A DNA stretch of 64,000 nucleotides from Nocardioides lacusdianchii (GCF_020102855.1 NZ_JADHZD010000005.1:124001-188000); one strand, 5' to 3'; shown: positions 33,649-43,187, counted from the first letter of the stretch. Numbers and translations: made by a program. Notes: generated by a model not told the origin, from the sequence alone.

Positions 33649-34952
33649 CAGTTGGTCCTCGTGATCACAGTGATGACGATGTCGTCCTCGGTCACGATAC
33701 GCACGCCGCCGCTTTCGTAGATCTGGCGGATCGCGCCCTGCGGCGTCGTGACGGTGCTGGGCTTCACCGTGTCCAGGAGATGATCGATGAAGCGGGGAGA
33801 GATGCTTCGACCCGCGCCGGTCGCCCCCGCGGGTGCACCTAGGCCGCTCGGCTGGAGTCGGTCGACAGCGTGGCGCGCGTAGAGCCGATCACCGACGAGG
33901 GCGTACTCGCGGCCGGCGTGCTGAACCTTGGGGTACTGCGCCCACGAGGTCCACAGCGTCCGGGGGCCAGCGCCGGCAGCGCGTGACGCGTGGCGCACGG
34001 CACGCGCGGTCTGGTACTTGCGCAACGCGTGGCGGATGCGCTGGAGCTTCGGCAGCGTGCACGCCATCACCGCAATCGCGCGGACCGCCTTCAGGGCGGC
34101 AAGCACCGTGATGATTCGGCGCGCACATGAGATGGCGCGTGCAGTCGCCACCCCGCCGCCGACGACGGCGGCGCCGCCGAAGGTCACGAAGCTCGCGATG
34201 CCGCTGATCACGGCAGTGGCCCCGATCTCGATGGCCAGGTCGCGGACGAGGTCCTTGATCGTCTCGCGAGTCTTGTCGACCTGCTCGGCGTAGTCGTCGC
34301 ACGCGGTCGCCAGCTCGCGGCACTGCTCGGCGAGGTCGGTTGAGTTGGTGCGGAGCTCCCGCAGTGCCGAGGTGGCGAAGGCGACCTCGGGTGACCGCTG
34401 CCGACCCAGCTGCGAAGAGGCCACGCTCGCATAGGAGGGGGCGCGGTCGATGGTGCCGGCGGCGGAACGCCAGGTCGAGGCCGCTTCGCGGAGCTTGCCG
34501 GTGTCGGCGCTGGGCCAGGCCCAGCCCTGGAGGTGGTCGACGATGAGGTTCCAGAACTCCGGCACGTCGGCGTTGTCGCCACCGAGCGAGCTGGGCGGGG
34601 TGTAGATCGAGACGATCTCGGGCTGGGGCGCCTTGTCGTCGCCGGCCGGTCCACCGCCCTTCTTGTAGACCGACCTGCGGTTGGCCTCGCGGTGGTTGGC
34701 GCCGCTGGTGGCGGTGAGCACCGCCAGGTTGCCGTATGCCGTCGTCAGTTCGGAGAAGGCGGCGACGGCCTCGGCTGCCGCGGAGTCGTAGTTCTTCACG
34801 AAGTCCTCGGACGAGATGTCGTCGCCGGCCATCGCGGAGTAGGAGCCGAGCTTGCCGGTGAGTGTGGTGTAGCCCCCGGCGAGGACGTGGTTGCCGCCGT
34901 CGAGTGCCTCGGCGGCGGAGTCGTAGCCACCGCTGTCGACCTCGAGCCTCAT
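33648..34952 (-). CDS. WXG100-type polymorphic toxin (putative type VII secretion effector)
   Basis: 434 residues. The N-terminal ~230 residues are helical and WXG100/PPE-like. A Gly/Ala-rich hydrophobic stretch follows at about residues 241-275 (ATAVISGIASFVTFGGAAVVGGGVATA) and a basic linker. A C-terminal toxin domain of about 95 residues contains GDRLYARHAVDRLQPSG (H361, D364, R365), GRSISPRFIDHLLDTV and a closing ESGGVRIVTEDDIVITVITR. This last part resembles the DUF4258-type RelE/BECR RNase fold of contact-dependent toxins. ATG 34952 overlaps the upstream WXG100 stop. The toxin class is inferred; no type VII secretion machinery gene is in the window. Confidence 0.72.
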   Translation of the reverse strand: MRLEVDSGGYDSAAEALDGGNHVLAGGYTTLTGKLGSYSAMAGDDISSEDFVKNYDSAAAEAVAAFSELTTAYGNLAVLTATSGANHREANRRSVYKKGGGPAGDDKAPQPEIVSIYTPPSSLGGDNADVPEFWNLIVDHLQGWAWPSADTGKLREAASTWRSAAGTIDRAPSYASVASSQLGRQRSPEVAFATSALRELRTNSTDLAEQCRELATACDDYAEQVDKTRETIKDLVRDLAIEIGATAVISGIASFVTFGGAAVVGGGVATARAISCARRIITVLAALKAVRAIAVMACTLPKLQRIRHALRKYQTARAVRHASRAAGAGPRTLWTSWAQYPKVQHAGREYALVGDRLYARHAVDRLQPSGLGAPAGATGAGRSISPRFIDHLLDTVKPSTVTTPQGAIRQIYESGGVRIVTEDDIVITVITRTN

Positions 34953-35248
34953 CCGAGCCCCTCCCACATCGAGCGGTTGGCCCCGGCGGCCTCGTTGTAG
35001 TTGCGGCTGGCCTGCTCGGCCGCCGCGCGCAGCTCGGCGAGCGCCTGGCGCATGATCATCAGGCCCTGCTCCCATTCCTCCTGCGCCTCGCGCTGGGCGA
35101 CGGCGGCGAGGCCCTCCCACGACTCGTGGAGCTTGGCGACCTGCCGCTCGATGTCGTTGGTGAGGGTCTCCAGGGCGGCCTCGGTGCGCGCGATGTCGGC
35201 GACGACGGCGTCGAGCTCGTCGGGGTCGATGGCGAAGACGTCCGACAC
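34949..35248 (-). CDS. WXG100 family protein (EsxB-like)
   Basis: 99 residues, two-helix hairpin with W44-E45-G46 at the turn (KLHESWEGLAAVAQREAQEEWEQGLM). GTG 35248 starts 1 base after the previous stop, and the stop overlaps the effector ATG by 4 bases. Together with the preceding gene it probably forms the heterodimeric small partner pair (Lap/Esx-like) needed for type VII secretion of the large effector. Confidence 0.85.
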   Translation of the reverse strand: MSDVFAIDPDELDAVVADIARTEAALETLTNDIERQVAKLHESWEGLAAVAQREAQEEWEQGLMIMRQALAELRAAAEQASRNYNEAAGANRSMWEGLG

Positions 35249-35249
35249 G

Positions 35250-35573
35250 TCAGCCCAGCCGATCGATGATGCGCCCGGCGATCTGGTTCATGGCCTGCTC
35301 CGAGGCGTCGTCCTGCTGGATGAAGTCCTTCTGCGTGGCGTCCAGCAGCTCGCCCATCGCGACGAGTCCCTCGAGGACGTCGGTCGCCCCGGTCTTCCAC
35401 TCGGCCCACGCCTCGACGAAGGAGTCGGCGGCCACTCCGGTCCAGCCGCTGCCGAGGTAGCCGGACACGCGCTCGTCGATCCGGTCGCGGTCGCGATGCA
35501 GCCGGGAAGCGGCGTCCTGCACGTCACGGATCGCCTGGGCGAACGCGGCGTGCGTGACGTTGACCTGCTCCAT
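35250..35573 (-). CDS. WXG100 family protein (EsxA-like)
   Basis: 107 residues, helical hairpin with W44-T45-G46 (YLGSGWTGVAADSFVEAWAEWK). First gene of the effector operon. The following WXG100 gene starts 1 base after its stop. It likely forms a four-helix bundle with that protein. ATG 35573 is divergent from the CaiB/BaiF gene, sharing an 88-base intergenic region. Confidence 0.85.
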   Translation of the reverse strand: MEQVNVTHAAFAQAIRDVQDAASRLHRDRDRIDERVSGYLGSGWTGVAADSFVEAWAEWKTGATDVLEGLVAMGELLDATQKDFIQQDDASEQAMNQIAGRIIDRLG

Positions 35574-35661
35574 GGGTCCGTCCTTCCCGATCGCGCGACG
35601 GGGTGAAACCCCTCGCCTGCACCCTCGCAACCCTGACAGCACCGGTGTCATGATCGGCCGC

Positions 35662-36810
35662 ATGACGTACGCGCTGGGACAGGGCACCGGACCGTTGCGG
35701 GGCGTGAAGGTGGTCGAGGTCGCCGGCATCGGACCCGGCCCGCACGCCTGCATGCTCCTGGCCGACCTCGGCGCCGACGTGGTCCGCATCGACCGTCCGG
35801 GCGGTGGTGCGTTCAGCATCGGCGAGCACGACGTGCTCAACCGCGGGCGGCCGAGCGTGGCGCTCGACCTCAAGCACCCCGACGCCGTGACGACCGTGCT
35901 CGACCTGGTCGAGGGCGCCGACGTCCTCGTCGAGGGGATGCGACCGGGCACCCTCGAGCGGCTCGGCCTCGGGCCCGACGAGTGCCTGGCTCGCAACCCA
36001 CGGCTGGTCTACGCGCGGATGACCGGCTGGGGCCAGGACGGCCCGTGGAGCCACGTCGCGGGCCACGACATGAACTACATCGCCACCGCCGGCGCCCTCC
36101 ACGGTCTCGGCCAGGACCGCGACCGGCCGCACTTCCCGGGCAACCTGCTGGGCGACTTCGGCGGCGGGTCGACCTACCTCGTCATCGGCGTCCTCGCCGC
36201 CCTCCTCGAGGCACGCACGAGCGGGCAGGGGCAGGTCGTCGACGCCGCGATCGTCGACGGCACCGCCCACCTCAACGCGATGGCATGGACCTTCGCTGCC
36301 CTCGGCGCCACCACGGACCGGCGGCGCTCGGGGCTCCTCGACGGCGGCACGCCGTGGTACGACCTCTACGAGACCGCCGACGGGCAGCACATGAGCGTCG
36401 GCGCCCTCGAGCCGCAGTTCTGGGCCGAGCTGGTCGCGCGCATCGGCGTCGAGCTGCCCGACCGCGACGACCCGGCGAACCACGCGACCATCCGCGGCGC
36501 CCTGGTCCGGCGCTTCAGGGAGCGGACGCAGGCGGAGTGGAGCGAGGTCTTCGACGGCACCGACGCGTGCGTCGCGGCCGTCGTACCCCTCACCGAGGCT
36601 CCGCAGCACCCGCACCTCGCGGCCCGCGGGACCTACGTCGAGCGCGACGGCGTCACCCAGCCGGCGCCGGCCCCGCGCTTCTCGCGGACCGGGGCGACGT
36701 TGGGCAGCCGACCCGCACGCCCCGGCGAGCACACCCGCGAGGCGCTCGCGGCCTGGGGCATCGACGACGTGGACGGCCTGCTCGACAACGGCGCGGCGAC
36801 GCAGGCGTGA
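35662..36810 (+). CDS. Alpha-methylacyl-CoA racemase / CaiB-BaiF CoA transferase family
   Basis: 382 residues from ATG 35662 (6-7 bases after a CATGAT -10 box; ATG 35650 is also in frame). The sequence [33 protein letters not shown] and the catalytic pair H135 (VAGHDMNYI) and D165 (LLGDFGGGS) match AMACR-type racemases rather than transferases using Asp169 alone. It would interconvert (2R)- and (2S)-2-methylacyl-CoA so that branched chains can enter beta-oxidation. It is followed by an overlapping amidotransferase gene (GTGA). Confidence 0.88.
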   Translation: MTYALGQGTGPLRGVKVVEVAGIGPGPHACMLLADLGADVVRIDRPGGGAFSIGEHDVLNRGRPSVALDLKHPDAVTTVLDLVEGADVLVEGMRPGTLERLGLGPDECLARNPRLVYARMTGWGQDGPWSHVAGHDMNYIATAGALHGLGQDRDRPHFPGNLLGDFGGGSTYLVIGVLAALLEARTSGQGQVVDAAIVDGTAHLNAMAWTFAALGATTDRRRSGLLDGGTPWYDLYETADGQHMSVGALEPQFWAELVARIGVELPDRDDPANHATIRGALVRRFRERTQAEWSEVFDGTDACVAAVVPLTEAPQHPHLAARGTYVERDGVTQPAPAPRFSRTGATLGSRPARPGEHTREALAAWGIDDVDGLLDNGAATQA

Positions 36811-37541
36811 GGCCTTTCCTCTTCCTCGGCACCCGCGCCGAGGACGACGTCGCCCAGCAGGAGTACGACGCCGTGCTCGCCGGGTGCGGCCTGCACCCCG
36901 ACGAGCTGGTCCGCGTGCGCCTCGAGGCCGGTCCGCTCGGCGAGGTCGACCTCGCCGACTACTCCGGGGTCATCCTGGGTGGCGGGCCGTTCAACATGTC
37001 GGATGCGCAGGACGCGAAGTCCGCCGTGCAGCGCCGCGCGGAGGCCGAGCTGCACGCCCTCGCCGAGCGTGTCGTCGCGGCGGACGTCCCGTTCCTCGGC
37101 GCCTGCTACGGCATCGGCGTGCTCGGCACCCTGGCCGGCGGGGTCGTCGACCGGACGTACGGCGAGCCGATCGGCGCGCTGCCGGTGCGCTTGACCGAGG
37201 AGGGGCGGGCCGACCCCCTCTTCGGCGCGCTGCCCCACGAGTTCGCGGCCTACCTCGGCCACAAGGAGGCGGTGTCGCGGCTGCCCGACGGCGCGGTGCT
37301 GCTGGCCTCGACCGACACCTGCCCGGTGCACGCGTTCCGGATCGGTCGCAACGTCTACGCCACGCAGTTCCACCCCGAGCTCGACGCCGTCGCGATCTGC
37401 GACCGGATCGACGTTTACAGCGCCCACGGCTACTACGCCCCGCGCGAGCGCGAGTCGCTCAAGGCCGCGGCGCGCGAGGCGATGGTGACCGAGCCGGTGC
37501 GCCTGCTCGGCCGGTTCGTCGAGCTGTACGCCCGGGCCTGA
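36807..37541 (+). CDS. Class I glutamine amidotransferase (GMP synthase-like)
   Basis: 244 residues. The GATase triad is C100 ([11 protein letters not shown]), H189 and E191 (TQFHPELD). It resembles the stand-alone GuaA-like amidotransferases (YfeJ type) that lack a synthetase domain. GTG 36807 overlaps the upstream stop and gives the expected N-terminal strand ([13 protein letters not shown]). The ammonia acceptor is unknown. The MFS gene follows 26 bases later. Confidence 0.87.
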   Translation: MRPFLFLGTRAEDDVAQQEYDAVLAGCGLHPDELVRVRLEAGPLGEVDLADYSGVILGGGPFNMSDAQDAKSAVQRRAEAELHALAERVVAADVPFLGACYGIGVLGTLAGGVVDRTYGEPIGALPVRLTEEGRADPLFGALPHEFAAYLGHKEAVSRLPDGAVLLASTDTCPVHAFRIGRNVYATQFHPELDAVAICDRIDVYSAHGYYAPRERESLKAAAREAMVTEPVRLLGRFVELYARA

Positions 37542-37567
37542 CCGCCCGGTCTGGCACGCTGGCCCGC

Positions 37568-38770
37568 ATGGAGGAGCGCCGGACCGTACGCGCCCCCGTC
37601 GCGGTGGCGGTCGTGGTCCTCGCGCAGCTCCTCGGCACGTCGCTGTGGTTCAGCGCCAACGCGGCGGCCGCCGACCTCCGCGGCCCGTGGGGGCTCACCG
37701 ACGCCGACCTCGGACGCCTCACCGTCGCGGTGCAGGCCGGCTTCGCGACGGGCACCCTGCTGGCTGCGGTCACCAGCCTCGCCGACCGCTTCGCCGCCAG
37801 CCGGATCTTCGCCGTCGCCTGCGTCCTGGGCGCGGTGAGCAACGCCGGCTTCGCGCTGCTGGCCGACGACACGGCCTCCGGTGCCGCGTGGCGCTTCGCG
37901 ACGGGGCTCTGCCTGGCCGGCATCTACCCGCTCGGGATGAAGCTCGTCGTGTCGTGGGCGCCCGACCGCGCCGGCGAGGCGCTGGGCCTGCTCGTGGGCA
38001 TGCTGACCCTCGGCACGGCCCTTCCCCACCTTGTCTCCGCGATCGGAGTGGGGTGGCAGTGGCAGGCGGTCGTGCTGTCCTCCTCGGCCCTCGCCCTGCT
38101 CGCCGGGGCCGCGGTGCTCCTGCTCGGCGACGGCCCCCACCTGCCGCGCGCCGGTGCGGTCGGGCTGCGGCCCGGTGCGGTGCTCCAGGCCTTCCGTGTC
38201 CCGGCGTACAGGGGTGCCGCGCTGGGCTACTTCGGCCACATGTGGGAGCTGTACGCGTTCTGGACCCTGGTGCCGCTGCTCCTCGTCCCGCTGCTCGACG
38301 GCGGCGCCGGCGCGGTGAGTGCCACCACCTTCGTCGTGATCGCGGCGGGCGCGGTCGGGTCCGTGCTCGGCGGGATCTGGGCCCGGCGGGTCGGCGGGGT
38401 GCGCGTCGCGGCGACGGCCCTGGCCGCGTCGGGGGCGGTCTGCCTGGTCTTCCCGCTGCTCGAGCCGGCACCCGTCCCGGTGGTCCTGGCGGTGCTGGTG
38501 TTCTGGGGAGTGGCGGTGGTGGCCGACTCCGCGCAGTTCTCCGCGCTGTCGGCCCGCGCCTGCCCGCCCCACCTGGTCGGCAGCGCGCTCGCGATCCAGA
38601 ACGGCCTCGGCTTCGCGCTGACGATCGGCGCCATCGCGCTGACCGCGGCGCTGGTCAGCGACCTCGGGCCGCAGGTCGCGTGGATCCTGCTGCCCGGGCC
38701 GGTGCTGGGCCTCGCGGCGATGGCACGCGACCTCCGACCCCGCCCGGTCGCCGCCGCGGCTGACGTGTAA
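37568..38770 (+). CDS. MFS transporter
   Basis: 400 residues, 12 predicted transmembrane helices. The N-terminal half has [18 protein letters not shown] and [23 protein letters not shown] (motif A-like loop between helices 2 and 3), with [18 protein letters not shown] in helix 5. This is the cyanate/nitrate-type MFS subgroup. The substrate is unknown. The stop codon TAA lies inside the palindrome that precedes ethA. Confidence 0.83.
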   Translation: MEERRTVRAPVAVAVVVLAQLLGTSLWFSANAAAADLRGPWGLTDADLGRLTVAVQAGFATGTLLAAVTSLADRFAASRIFAVACVLGAVSNAGFALLADDTASGAAWRFATGLCLAGIYPLGMKLVVSWAPDRAGEALGLLVGMLTLGTALPHLVSAIGVGWQWQAVVLSSSALALLAGAAVLLLGDGPHLPRAGAVGLRPGAVLQAFRVPAYRGAALGYFGHMWELYAFWTLVPLLLVPLLDGGAGAVSATTFVVIAAGAVGSVLGGIWARRVGGVRVAATALAASGAVCLVFPLLEPAPVPVVLAVLVFWGVAVVADSAQFSALSARACPPHLVGSALAIQNGLGFALTIGAIALTAALVSDLGPQVAWILLPGPVLGLAAMARDLRPRPVAAAADV

Positions 38771-38782
38771 CTCATAGTTACA
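38766..38782. promoter_or_regulatory. Palindromic operator overlapping the ethA -35
   Basis: TGTAACTCATAGTTACA: 7-bp arms around CAT. It overlaps the TAA stop of the MFS gene and the -35 of ethA. TetR-family operators have this form. No TetR gene is adjacent; the nearest regulator is LacI-type. Confidence 0.6.
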
Positions 38783-38806
38783 AGCCCTCGCCGGCTCGCC
38801 TACGCT
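38778..38806 (+). promoter_or_regulatory. ethA promoter: -35 TTACAA, 17 bp, -10 TACGCT
   Basis: TTACAA (38778-38783), a 17-base spacer and TACGCT (38801-38806). ATG 38813 follows 6 bases later, so the mRNA is leaderless. Confidence 0.6.
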
Positions 38807-38812
38807 GGCCGT

Positions 38813-40255
38813 ATGAGCGACCACGTGGACGTGCTGATCATCGGCGCCGGCCTGTCCGGGATCGGCGCGGCCGCCCACCTCGCCAAGGACCTGCCGGGGA
38901 CGACGTACGCCGTGCTCGAGCGTCGCGAGGCCAGCGGCGGCACCTGGGACCTGTTCCGCTATCCCGGCGTCCGCTCGGACTCCGACATGCACACCCTCGG
39001 CTACCGCTTCCGGCCCTGGCGCGGCGACGTCGCGCTGGCCGACGGCGCCTCGATCCTGGCCTACCTGCGCGACACCGCCCGCGAGTTCGGTGTCGACGAG
39101 CACATCCGCCACGGGCACCACGTGACCTCGGCCGAGTGGGACTCGACCACCGCGCGGTGGACCGTGCGGGCCGAGGTGGACGGGGAGACCCGCGAGATCA
39201 CCGCCGACTTCCTCTGGGCGTGCAGCGGCTACTACGACTACGACGAGGGCCACACGCCGCACTTCGAGGGCCAGGAGCGCTTCGGCGGCCAGGTCGTGCA
39301 CCCGCAGCACTGGCCCGAGGACCTCGACTACGAGGGCAGGAAAGTGGTCGTGATCGGCTCCGGCGCCACCGCCGTCACCCTCGTCCCCGCGATGGTCGCG
39401 GGCGGAGCCGGGCACGTCACGATGCTTCAGCGCTCGCCGACCTACATCCTCCCCGTGCCCGGCAACGACGCCTTCAAGCGACGGCTCACCTCGCTGGCCG
39501 GCGAGCGGACGTCGTACGCCGTGACGAGGTGGAAGAACGTCGCGGTCCAGTCCGCCCTCTACCAGCTCAGCCGCCGACGCCCCGCGCTCGTGCGGGGCCT
39601 GGTGCGCAAGGCCAACGTCGCGCTGCTGCCGCCGGGCTACGCCGTCGACACCCACTTCAACCCGACCTACGACCCGTGGGACCAGCGGATGTGCCTGGTG
39701 CCCGACGGCGACCTGTTCCACGCGCTCAAGCGCGGTCGGGCCGAGGTGGTGACCGACCGGATCCGCACCTTCACCGAGACCGGGCTCGAGCTCGAGTCGG
39801 GCGCGCACCTCGACGCCGACATCGTCGTCACCGCCACCGGCCTCAACCTCCGGATCTTCGGCGGCGCCACGCTGAGCGTGGACGGCGAGGTCGTCGACCC
39901 CGCGGGCACCATGGCCTACCGCGCGATGATGCTGTCCGAGGTGCCGAACTTCGCCTTCACCATCGGCTACACCAACGCGTCGTGGACGCTCAAGGCCGAC
40001 CTCGTCGCGGAGTACGTCGTCCGCGTGCTGTCGCGATTGCGGTCCACCGGCACGCGCACCGTGGTGCCCGAGCGCGACCCGTCCGTCGAGGAGGTCCCGC
40101 TCATGGACTTCGACGCCGGCTACGTCCAGCGGGTCGTGCACACGCTGCCGCGCCAGGGGACCCGCGCGCCCTGGGCGCTGAAGCAGAACTACCTCCACGA
40201 CGCCCTCGCGCTGCGGCGCGCGAAGCTCGACGACGGCGTGCTGCGCTGGTCCTGA
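38813..40255 (+). CDS. ethA: EthA-type FAD monooxygenase (Baeyer-Villiger)
   Basis: 480 residues and collinear with mycobacterial EthA. FAD motif VLIIGAGLSGIGAAAHL at the N-terminus; SGGTWDLFRYPGVRSDSDMHTLGYRFRPW; the BVMO fingerprint FGGQVVHPQHWP; NADPH motif VVVIGSGATAVTLVP; and TNASWTLKADLV near the end. It inserts oxygen next to ketones; EthA is the enzyme that activates ethionamide. In M. tuberculosis it is controlled by the adjacent EthR. Here no TetR gene is adjacent, but a TetR-style palindrome covers the promoter. Confidence 0.92.
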   Translation: MSDHVDVLIIGAGLSGIGAAAHLAKDLPGTTYAVLERREASGGTWDLFRYPGVRSDSDMHTLGYRFRPWRGDVALADGASILAYLRDTAREFGVDEHIRHGHHVTSAEWDSTTARWTVRAEVDGETREITADFLWACSGYYDYDEGHTPHFEGQERFGGQVVHPQHWPEDLDYEGRKVVVIGSGATAVTLVPAMVAGGAGHVTMLQRSPTYILPVPGNDAFKRRLTSLAGERTSYAVTRWKNVAVQSALYQLSRRRPALVRGLVRKANVALLPPGYAVDTHFNPTYDPWDQRMCLVPDGDLFHALKRGRAEVVTDRIRTFTETGLELESGAHLDADIVVTATGLNLRIFGGATLSVDGEVVDPAGTMAYRAMMLSEVPNFAFTIGYTNASWTLKADLVAEYVVRVLSRLRSTGTRTVVPERDPSVEEVPLMDFDAGYVQRVVHTLPRQGTRAPWALKQNYLHDALALRRAKLDDGVLRWS

Positions 40256-40281
40256 GGCTCTCCGAAAGCCACCCGGCCCAC

Positions 40282-40287
40282 TAGCGT
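40282..40287 (+). promoter_or_regulatory. -10 element TAGCGT for the LacI-family gene
   Basis: TAGCGT is followed by six bases and GTG 40294, leaderless spacing. Confidence 0.5.
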
Positions 40288-40293
40288 GTCGGC

Positions 40294-41328
40294 GTGGACA
40301 CGCCGCGCACCCCGATCCGCCCGGGTTCGCCCACCCTGGACGACGTGGCGCGGATCGCCGGCGTCTCGCGCGCCACCGCCTCGCGGGCCATCAACGGCGG
40401 CCAGCGGGTCAGCGCCCGCGCCCAGTCCGCGGTCGACGACGCGGTGCAGACGCTGGGCTACGTCCCCAACCCGGCCGCGCGGAGCCTGGTCACGCGGCGT
40501 ACGGACTCCATCGCGGTGGTCGTGCCCGAGCCCGACGACCGGGTCTTCTCCGACCCCTTCTTCGCCGGCACGCTGCGCGGGGTCAACGGCGTGCTCGCCG
40601 AGCGCGACATCCAGCTCGTGCTGCTGCTCGCGCGCCCGGGCGCCTCGACCGCGCGCACCCTGCGCTACCTCACCAACCGCCACGTCGACGGCGCCGTGGT
40701 CACCTCCCACCACCGCGACGACCGGCTCGCCGAGCACCTCGCGGACCTCGGCCTGCCCTGCGTCTTCGGCGGCCGCCCGTGGACGGGCGGCGACCGGGTG
40801 ACCTATGTCGACGTCGACAACACCGCCGGCGAGCGTGAGGCCACTGAGGTGCTCATCGCGCGCGGCTGCCGGCGCATCGGCACGATCGCCGGTCCCGCTG
40901 ACATGACTGCCGGCGTCGACCGCCTCGAGGGCTGGCGGCAGGCGATGGCCGCGGCGGGGCTCGACGCCGACGCCGTCGAGCACGGCGACTTCACCGAGGG
41001 CAGCGGCGAGGAGGCGGCGCGCGCCCTGCTCGAGCGCCACCCCGACCTCGACGGACTCGTCGTCGCCTCCGACCTGATGGCCTCGGGCGCGCTGCGGGTC
41101 CTGGCCGGCCTGGGTCGCCGGGTTCCCGACGACGTCGCCGTCGTCGGCTTCGACGATCTCGGCGTCGCCGAGCGCACCACCCCGACGCTCACGACCATGC
41201 GGCAGCCGGTCGAGGAGATGGCCGCCCGGGCCACCGAACTGCTGCTCGAGCGGATCGACGGCGTCGAGGAGGGCCACCCGATGCGCGTGATCGTCCCGCC
41301 GGTGCTGGTGCGCCGCGAGAGCGCCTGA
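40294..41328 (+). CDS. LacI family transcriptional regulator
   Basis: 344 residues. The helix-turn-helix and hinge helix are LDDVARIAGVSRATASRAINGGQRVSARAQSAVDDAVQTLGYVPNPAARSL. A periplasmic-binding-protein-like effector domain follows (SIAVVVPEPDDRVFSDPFFAGTLRGV; YVDVDNTAGEREATEVLIARGCRRIGTIAG; VAVVGFDDLGVAERTTPTLTTMRQP). The effector is probably a sugar, but no sugar transporter or glycosidase is next to it, so its regulon lies elsewhere. GTG 40294 fits both the promoter and the domain start. Confidence 0.9.
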   Translation: MDTPRTPIRPGSPTLDDVARIAGVSRATASRAINGGQRVSARAQSAVDDAVQTLGYVPNPAARSLVTRRTDSIAVVVPEPDDRVFSDPFFAGTLRGVNGVLAERDIQLVLLLARPGASTARTLRYLTNRHVDGAVVTSHHRDDRLAEHLADLGLPCVFGGRPWTGGDRVTYVDVDNTAGEREATEVLIARGCRRIGTIAGPADMTAGVDRLEGWRQAMAAAGLDADAVEHGDFTEGSGEEAARALLERHPDLDGLVVASDLMASGALRVLAGLGRRVPDDVAVVGFDDLGVAERTTPTLTTMRQPVEEMAARATELLLERIDGVEEGHPMRVIVPPVLVRRESA

Positions 41329-41329
41329 G

Positions 41330-41725
41330 TCAGGCGAGCGAGGCGATGAGCTCCTCGACGCGGCCCTTGATCTCGTCGCGGATCGGGCGCACGGCCTCGA
41401 TGCCCTGCCCGGCGGGGTCGTCGAGCTTCCAGTCCTCGTAGCGGGTGCCGGGGTAGAACGGGCAGGCGTCACCGCAGCCCATCGTGATGACCACGTCCGA
41501 CTTCTCGACGGCGGCGTCGCTGAGCAGCTTGGGCTGCTGGCCGGCGATGTCGATGCCGATCTCGGCCATCGCCTCGACGGCCGCGGGGTTGATCGAGTCG
41601 GCAGGTGCCGAGCCGGCCGAGAGGACCTCGATGCGGTCCCCGGCGAGGTGGCGCAACCAGCCGGCGGCCATCTGCGAGCGGCCGGCGTTGTGGACGCAGA
41701 CGAAGAGGACGGTGGGGGTGCTCAT
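41330..41725 (-). CDS. arsC: Arsenate reductase, low-molecular-weight phosphatase type
   Basis: 131 residues. P-loop CVHNAGRSQ with nucleophile C10 and R16 (CX5R), GSAPADSINPAAVEAMAEIGIDI and MGCGDACPFYPGTRYEDWKLDDPAGQ are all LMW-PTP ArsC hallmarks. It reduces arsenate to arsenite using thioredoxin or mycothiol. It is the third gene of the arsR-acr3-arsC operon, and its ATG overlaps the acr3 stop by 4 bases. Confidence 0.93.
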   Translation of the reverse strand: MSTPTVLFVCVHNAGRSQMAAGWLRHLAGDRIEVLSAGSAPADSINPAAVEAMAEIGIDIAGQQPKLLSDAAVEKSDVVITMGCGDACPFYPGTRYEDWKLDDPAGQGIEAVRPIRDEIKGRVEELIASLA

Positions 41726-42834
41726 CGGACGGTCTCCTGGGAGTCGGTGGTCGGGTTGGGGGCCGGGTCGCCCGGCACAGCGGCGTGCGGAAAGCGGTCG
41801 CGCAGCGCGAGGCTGACGTAGACGAGCCCCACGAGGACGGGCACCTCGATCAGGGGGCCGACGACGCCGGCCAACGCCTGTCCGGAGGTGACGCCGAAGG
41901 TGGCGATCGCCACTGCGATCGCGAGCTCGAAGTTGTTGCCGGCGGCGGTGAAGGCCAACGTCGTGGTGCGCTCGTACGTCATGCCGAGCGCGCGTCCCAG
42001 CAGGAAGCCGCCGCCCCACATGAGGGCGAAGTAGACCAGGAGGGGCAGCGCGATCCGGGCGACGTCGAGCGGGCGGCTGGTGACCTGCTCGCCCTGGAGC
42101 GCGAAGAGGACCACGATCGTGAAGAGCAGCCCGATCAGCGCCCAGGGCCCGACGCGGGGCAGGAACCTCGACTCGTACCAGTCCCGGCCCTTGAGGCGCT
42201 CGCCGTAGGTGCGCGAGAGCCAGCCGAGCAGCAGCGGGACGCCGAGGAAGACAAGCACGGACTTGGCGATCTGCCAGGCCGACACGTCGAGCGCCGCGCC
42301 CTGCAGGCCGAGCCAGGTCGGCAGCGCCTCGAGGTAGAACCAGCCGAGGCCGGCGAAGGCGATCACCTGGAAGACGGAGTTCAGCGCCACGAGGACTGCA
42401 GCGGCTTCCCGGTCGCCACAGGCCAGGTCATTCCAGATGATGACCATGGCGATGCAGCGCGCGAGCCCGACGATGATGAGCCCGGTGCGGTACTCCGGCA
42501 GGTCCGGGAGCATCAGCCAGGCGAGGGCGAACATCAGTGCCGGACCGAGCACCCAGTTGAGCACCAGGGACGACAGCAGCATCCTTCGGTCCGAGGTGAC
42601 CGAGTCGAGCCGGTCGTAGCGCACCTTGGCCAGGACGGGGTACATCATCACCAGCAGGCCGATGGCGATCGGCAGGGAGATGCCGTCGATCTCGACCGCC
42701 GACAGCACGTCGTCGAGCCCCGGGACCGTACGTCCGAGCAGGAGGCCGGCGACCATGGCCAGGCCGATCCACAGCGGGAGGAACCGGTCGAGGGTCGACA
42801 GCTTGTCGACGACCTCGCCGCCGCGCGCGCTCAC
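41722..42834 (-). CDS. acr3: Arsenite efflux transporter Acr3
   Basis: 370 residues, ten predicted transmembrane segments. The key Cys lies in GLARCIAMVIIWNDLACGD and the conserved Glu in AAGNNFELAIAVAIATFG; both are signatures of the ACR3 rather than the ArsB family. It expels arsenite. GTG 42834 overlaps the arsR stop (GTGA) and the stop overlaps the arsC ATG, so the three genes are translationally coupled. Confidence 0.92.
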   Translation of the reverse strand: MSARGGEVVDKLSTLDRFLPLWIGLAMVAGLLLGRTVPGLDDVLSAVEIDGISLPIAIGLLVMMYPVLAKVRYDRLDSVTSDRRMLLSSLVLNWVLGPALMFALAWLMLPDLPEYRTGLIIVGLARCIAMVIIWNDLACGDREAAAVLVALNSVFQVIAFAGLGWFYLEALPTWLGLQGAALDVSAWQIAKSVLVFLGVPLLLGWLSRTYGERLKGRDWYESRFLPRVGPWALIGLLFTIVVLFALQGEQVTSRPLDVARIALPLLVYFALMWGGGFLLGRALGMTYERTTTLAFTAAGNNFELAIAVAIATFGVTSGQALAGVVGPLIEVPVLVGLVYVSLALRDRFPHAAVPGDPAPNPTTDSQETVR

Positions 42835-43187
42835 GCGTTGCCCCCGATGAGCGTCGCGACGTCGGCGAGCACCTCGCGGCGCACGGCGTAGTAGACCCAC
42901 ACGCCCCTCTTGCTGCGGTCGAGCAGGCCGACGTCGTGCAGCACCTTGAGGTGGTGGCTGATGGTGGGCTGCGACAGGTCGAAGGCGTCGTTGAGGTCGC
43001 ACACGCAGGCCTCGCCGCCCTCGCTGGCGGCCACGATCGAGACCAGGCGCAGGCGCACCGGGTCGGCGAGCGCCTTGAGCAACGGCGCCAGCCTCTCGGC
43101 CTGGTCGGCCGAGATCGGTTCGCGCATCAGGGGCGAGCAGCACGCAGCCGTCTCGACGGGGGTCAGGGTCAGCTGAGACTTCGACAC
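42831..43187 (-). CDS. arsR: Arsenical resistance operon repressor
   Basis: 118 residues, winged-helix ArsR/SmtB family. Candidate As(III) ligands are C61 and C63 in ACVCDLNDAF (alpha-3 site, as in E. coli ArsR) and an additional vicinal pair C16-C17 in TAACCSPL at the N-terminus. The recognition helix is LSQPTISHHLKVLHDVGLL. GTG 43187 starts the operon. The intergenic region to arsI holds two facing copies of a repeated motif, likely its operators. Confidence 0.93.
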   Translation of the reverse strand: MSKSQLTLTPVETAACCSPLMREPISADQAERLAPLLKALADPVRLRLVSIVAASEGGEACVCDLNDAFDLSQPTISHHLKVLHDVGLLDRSKRGVWVYYAVRREVLADVATLIGGNA

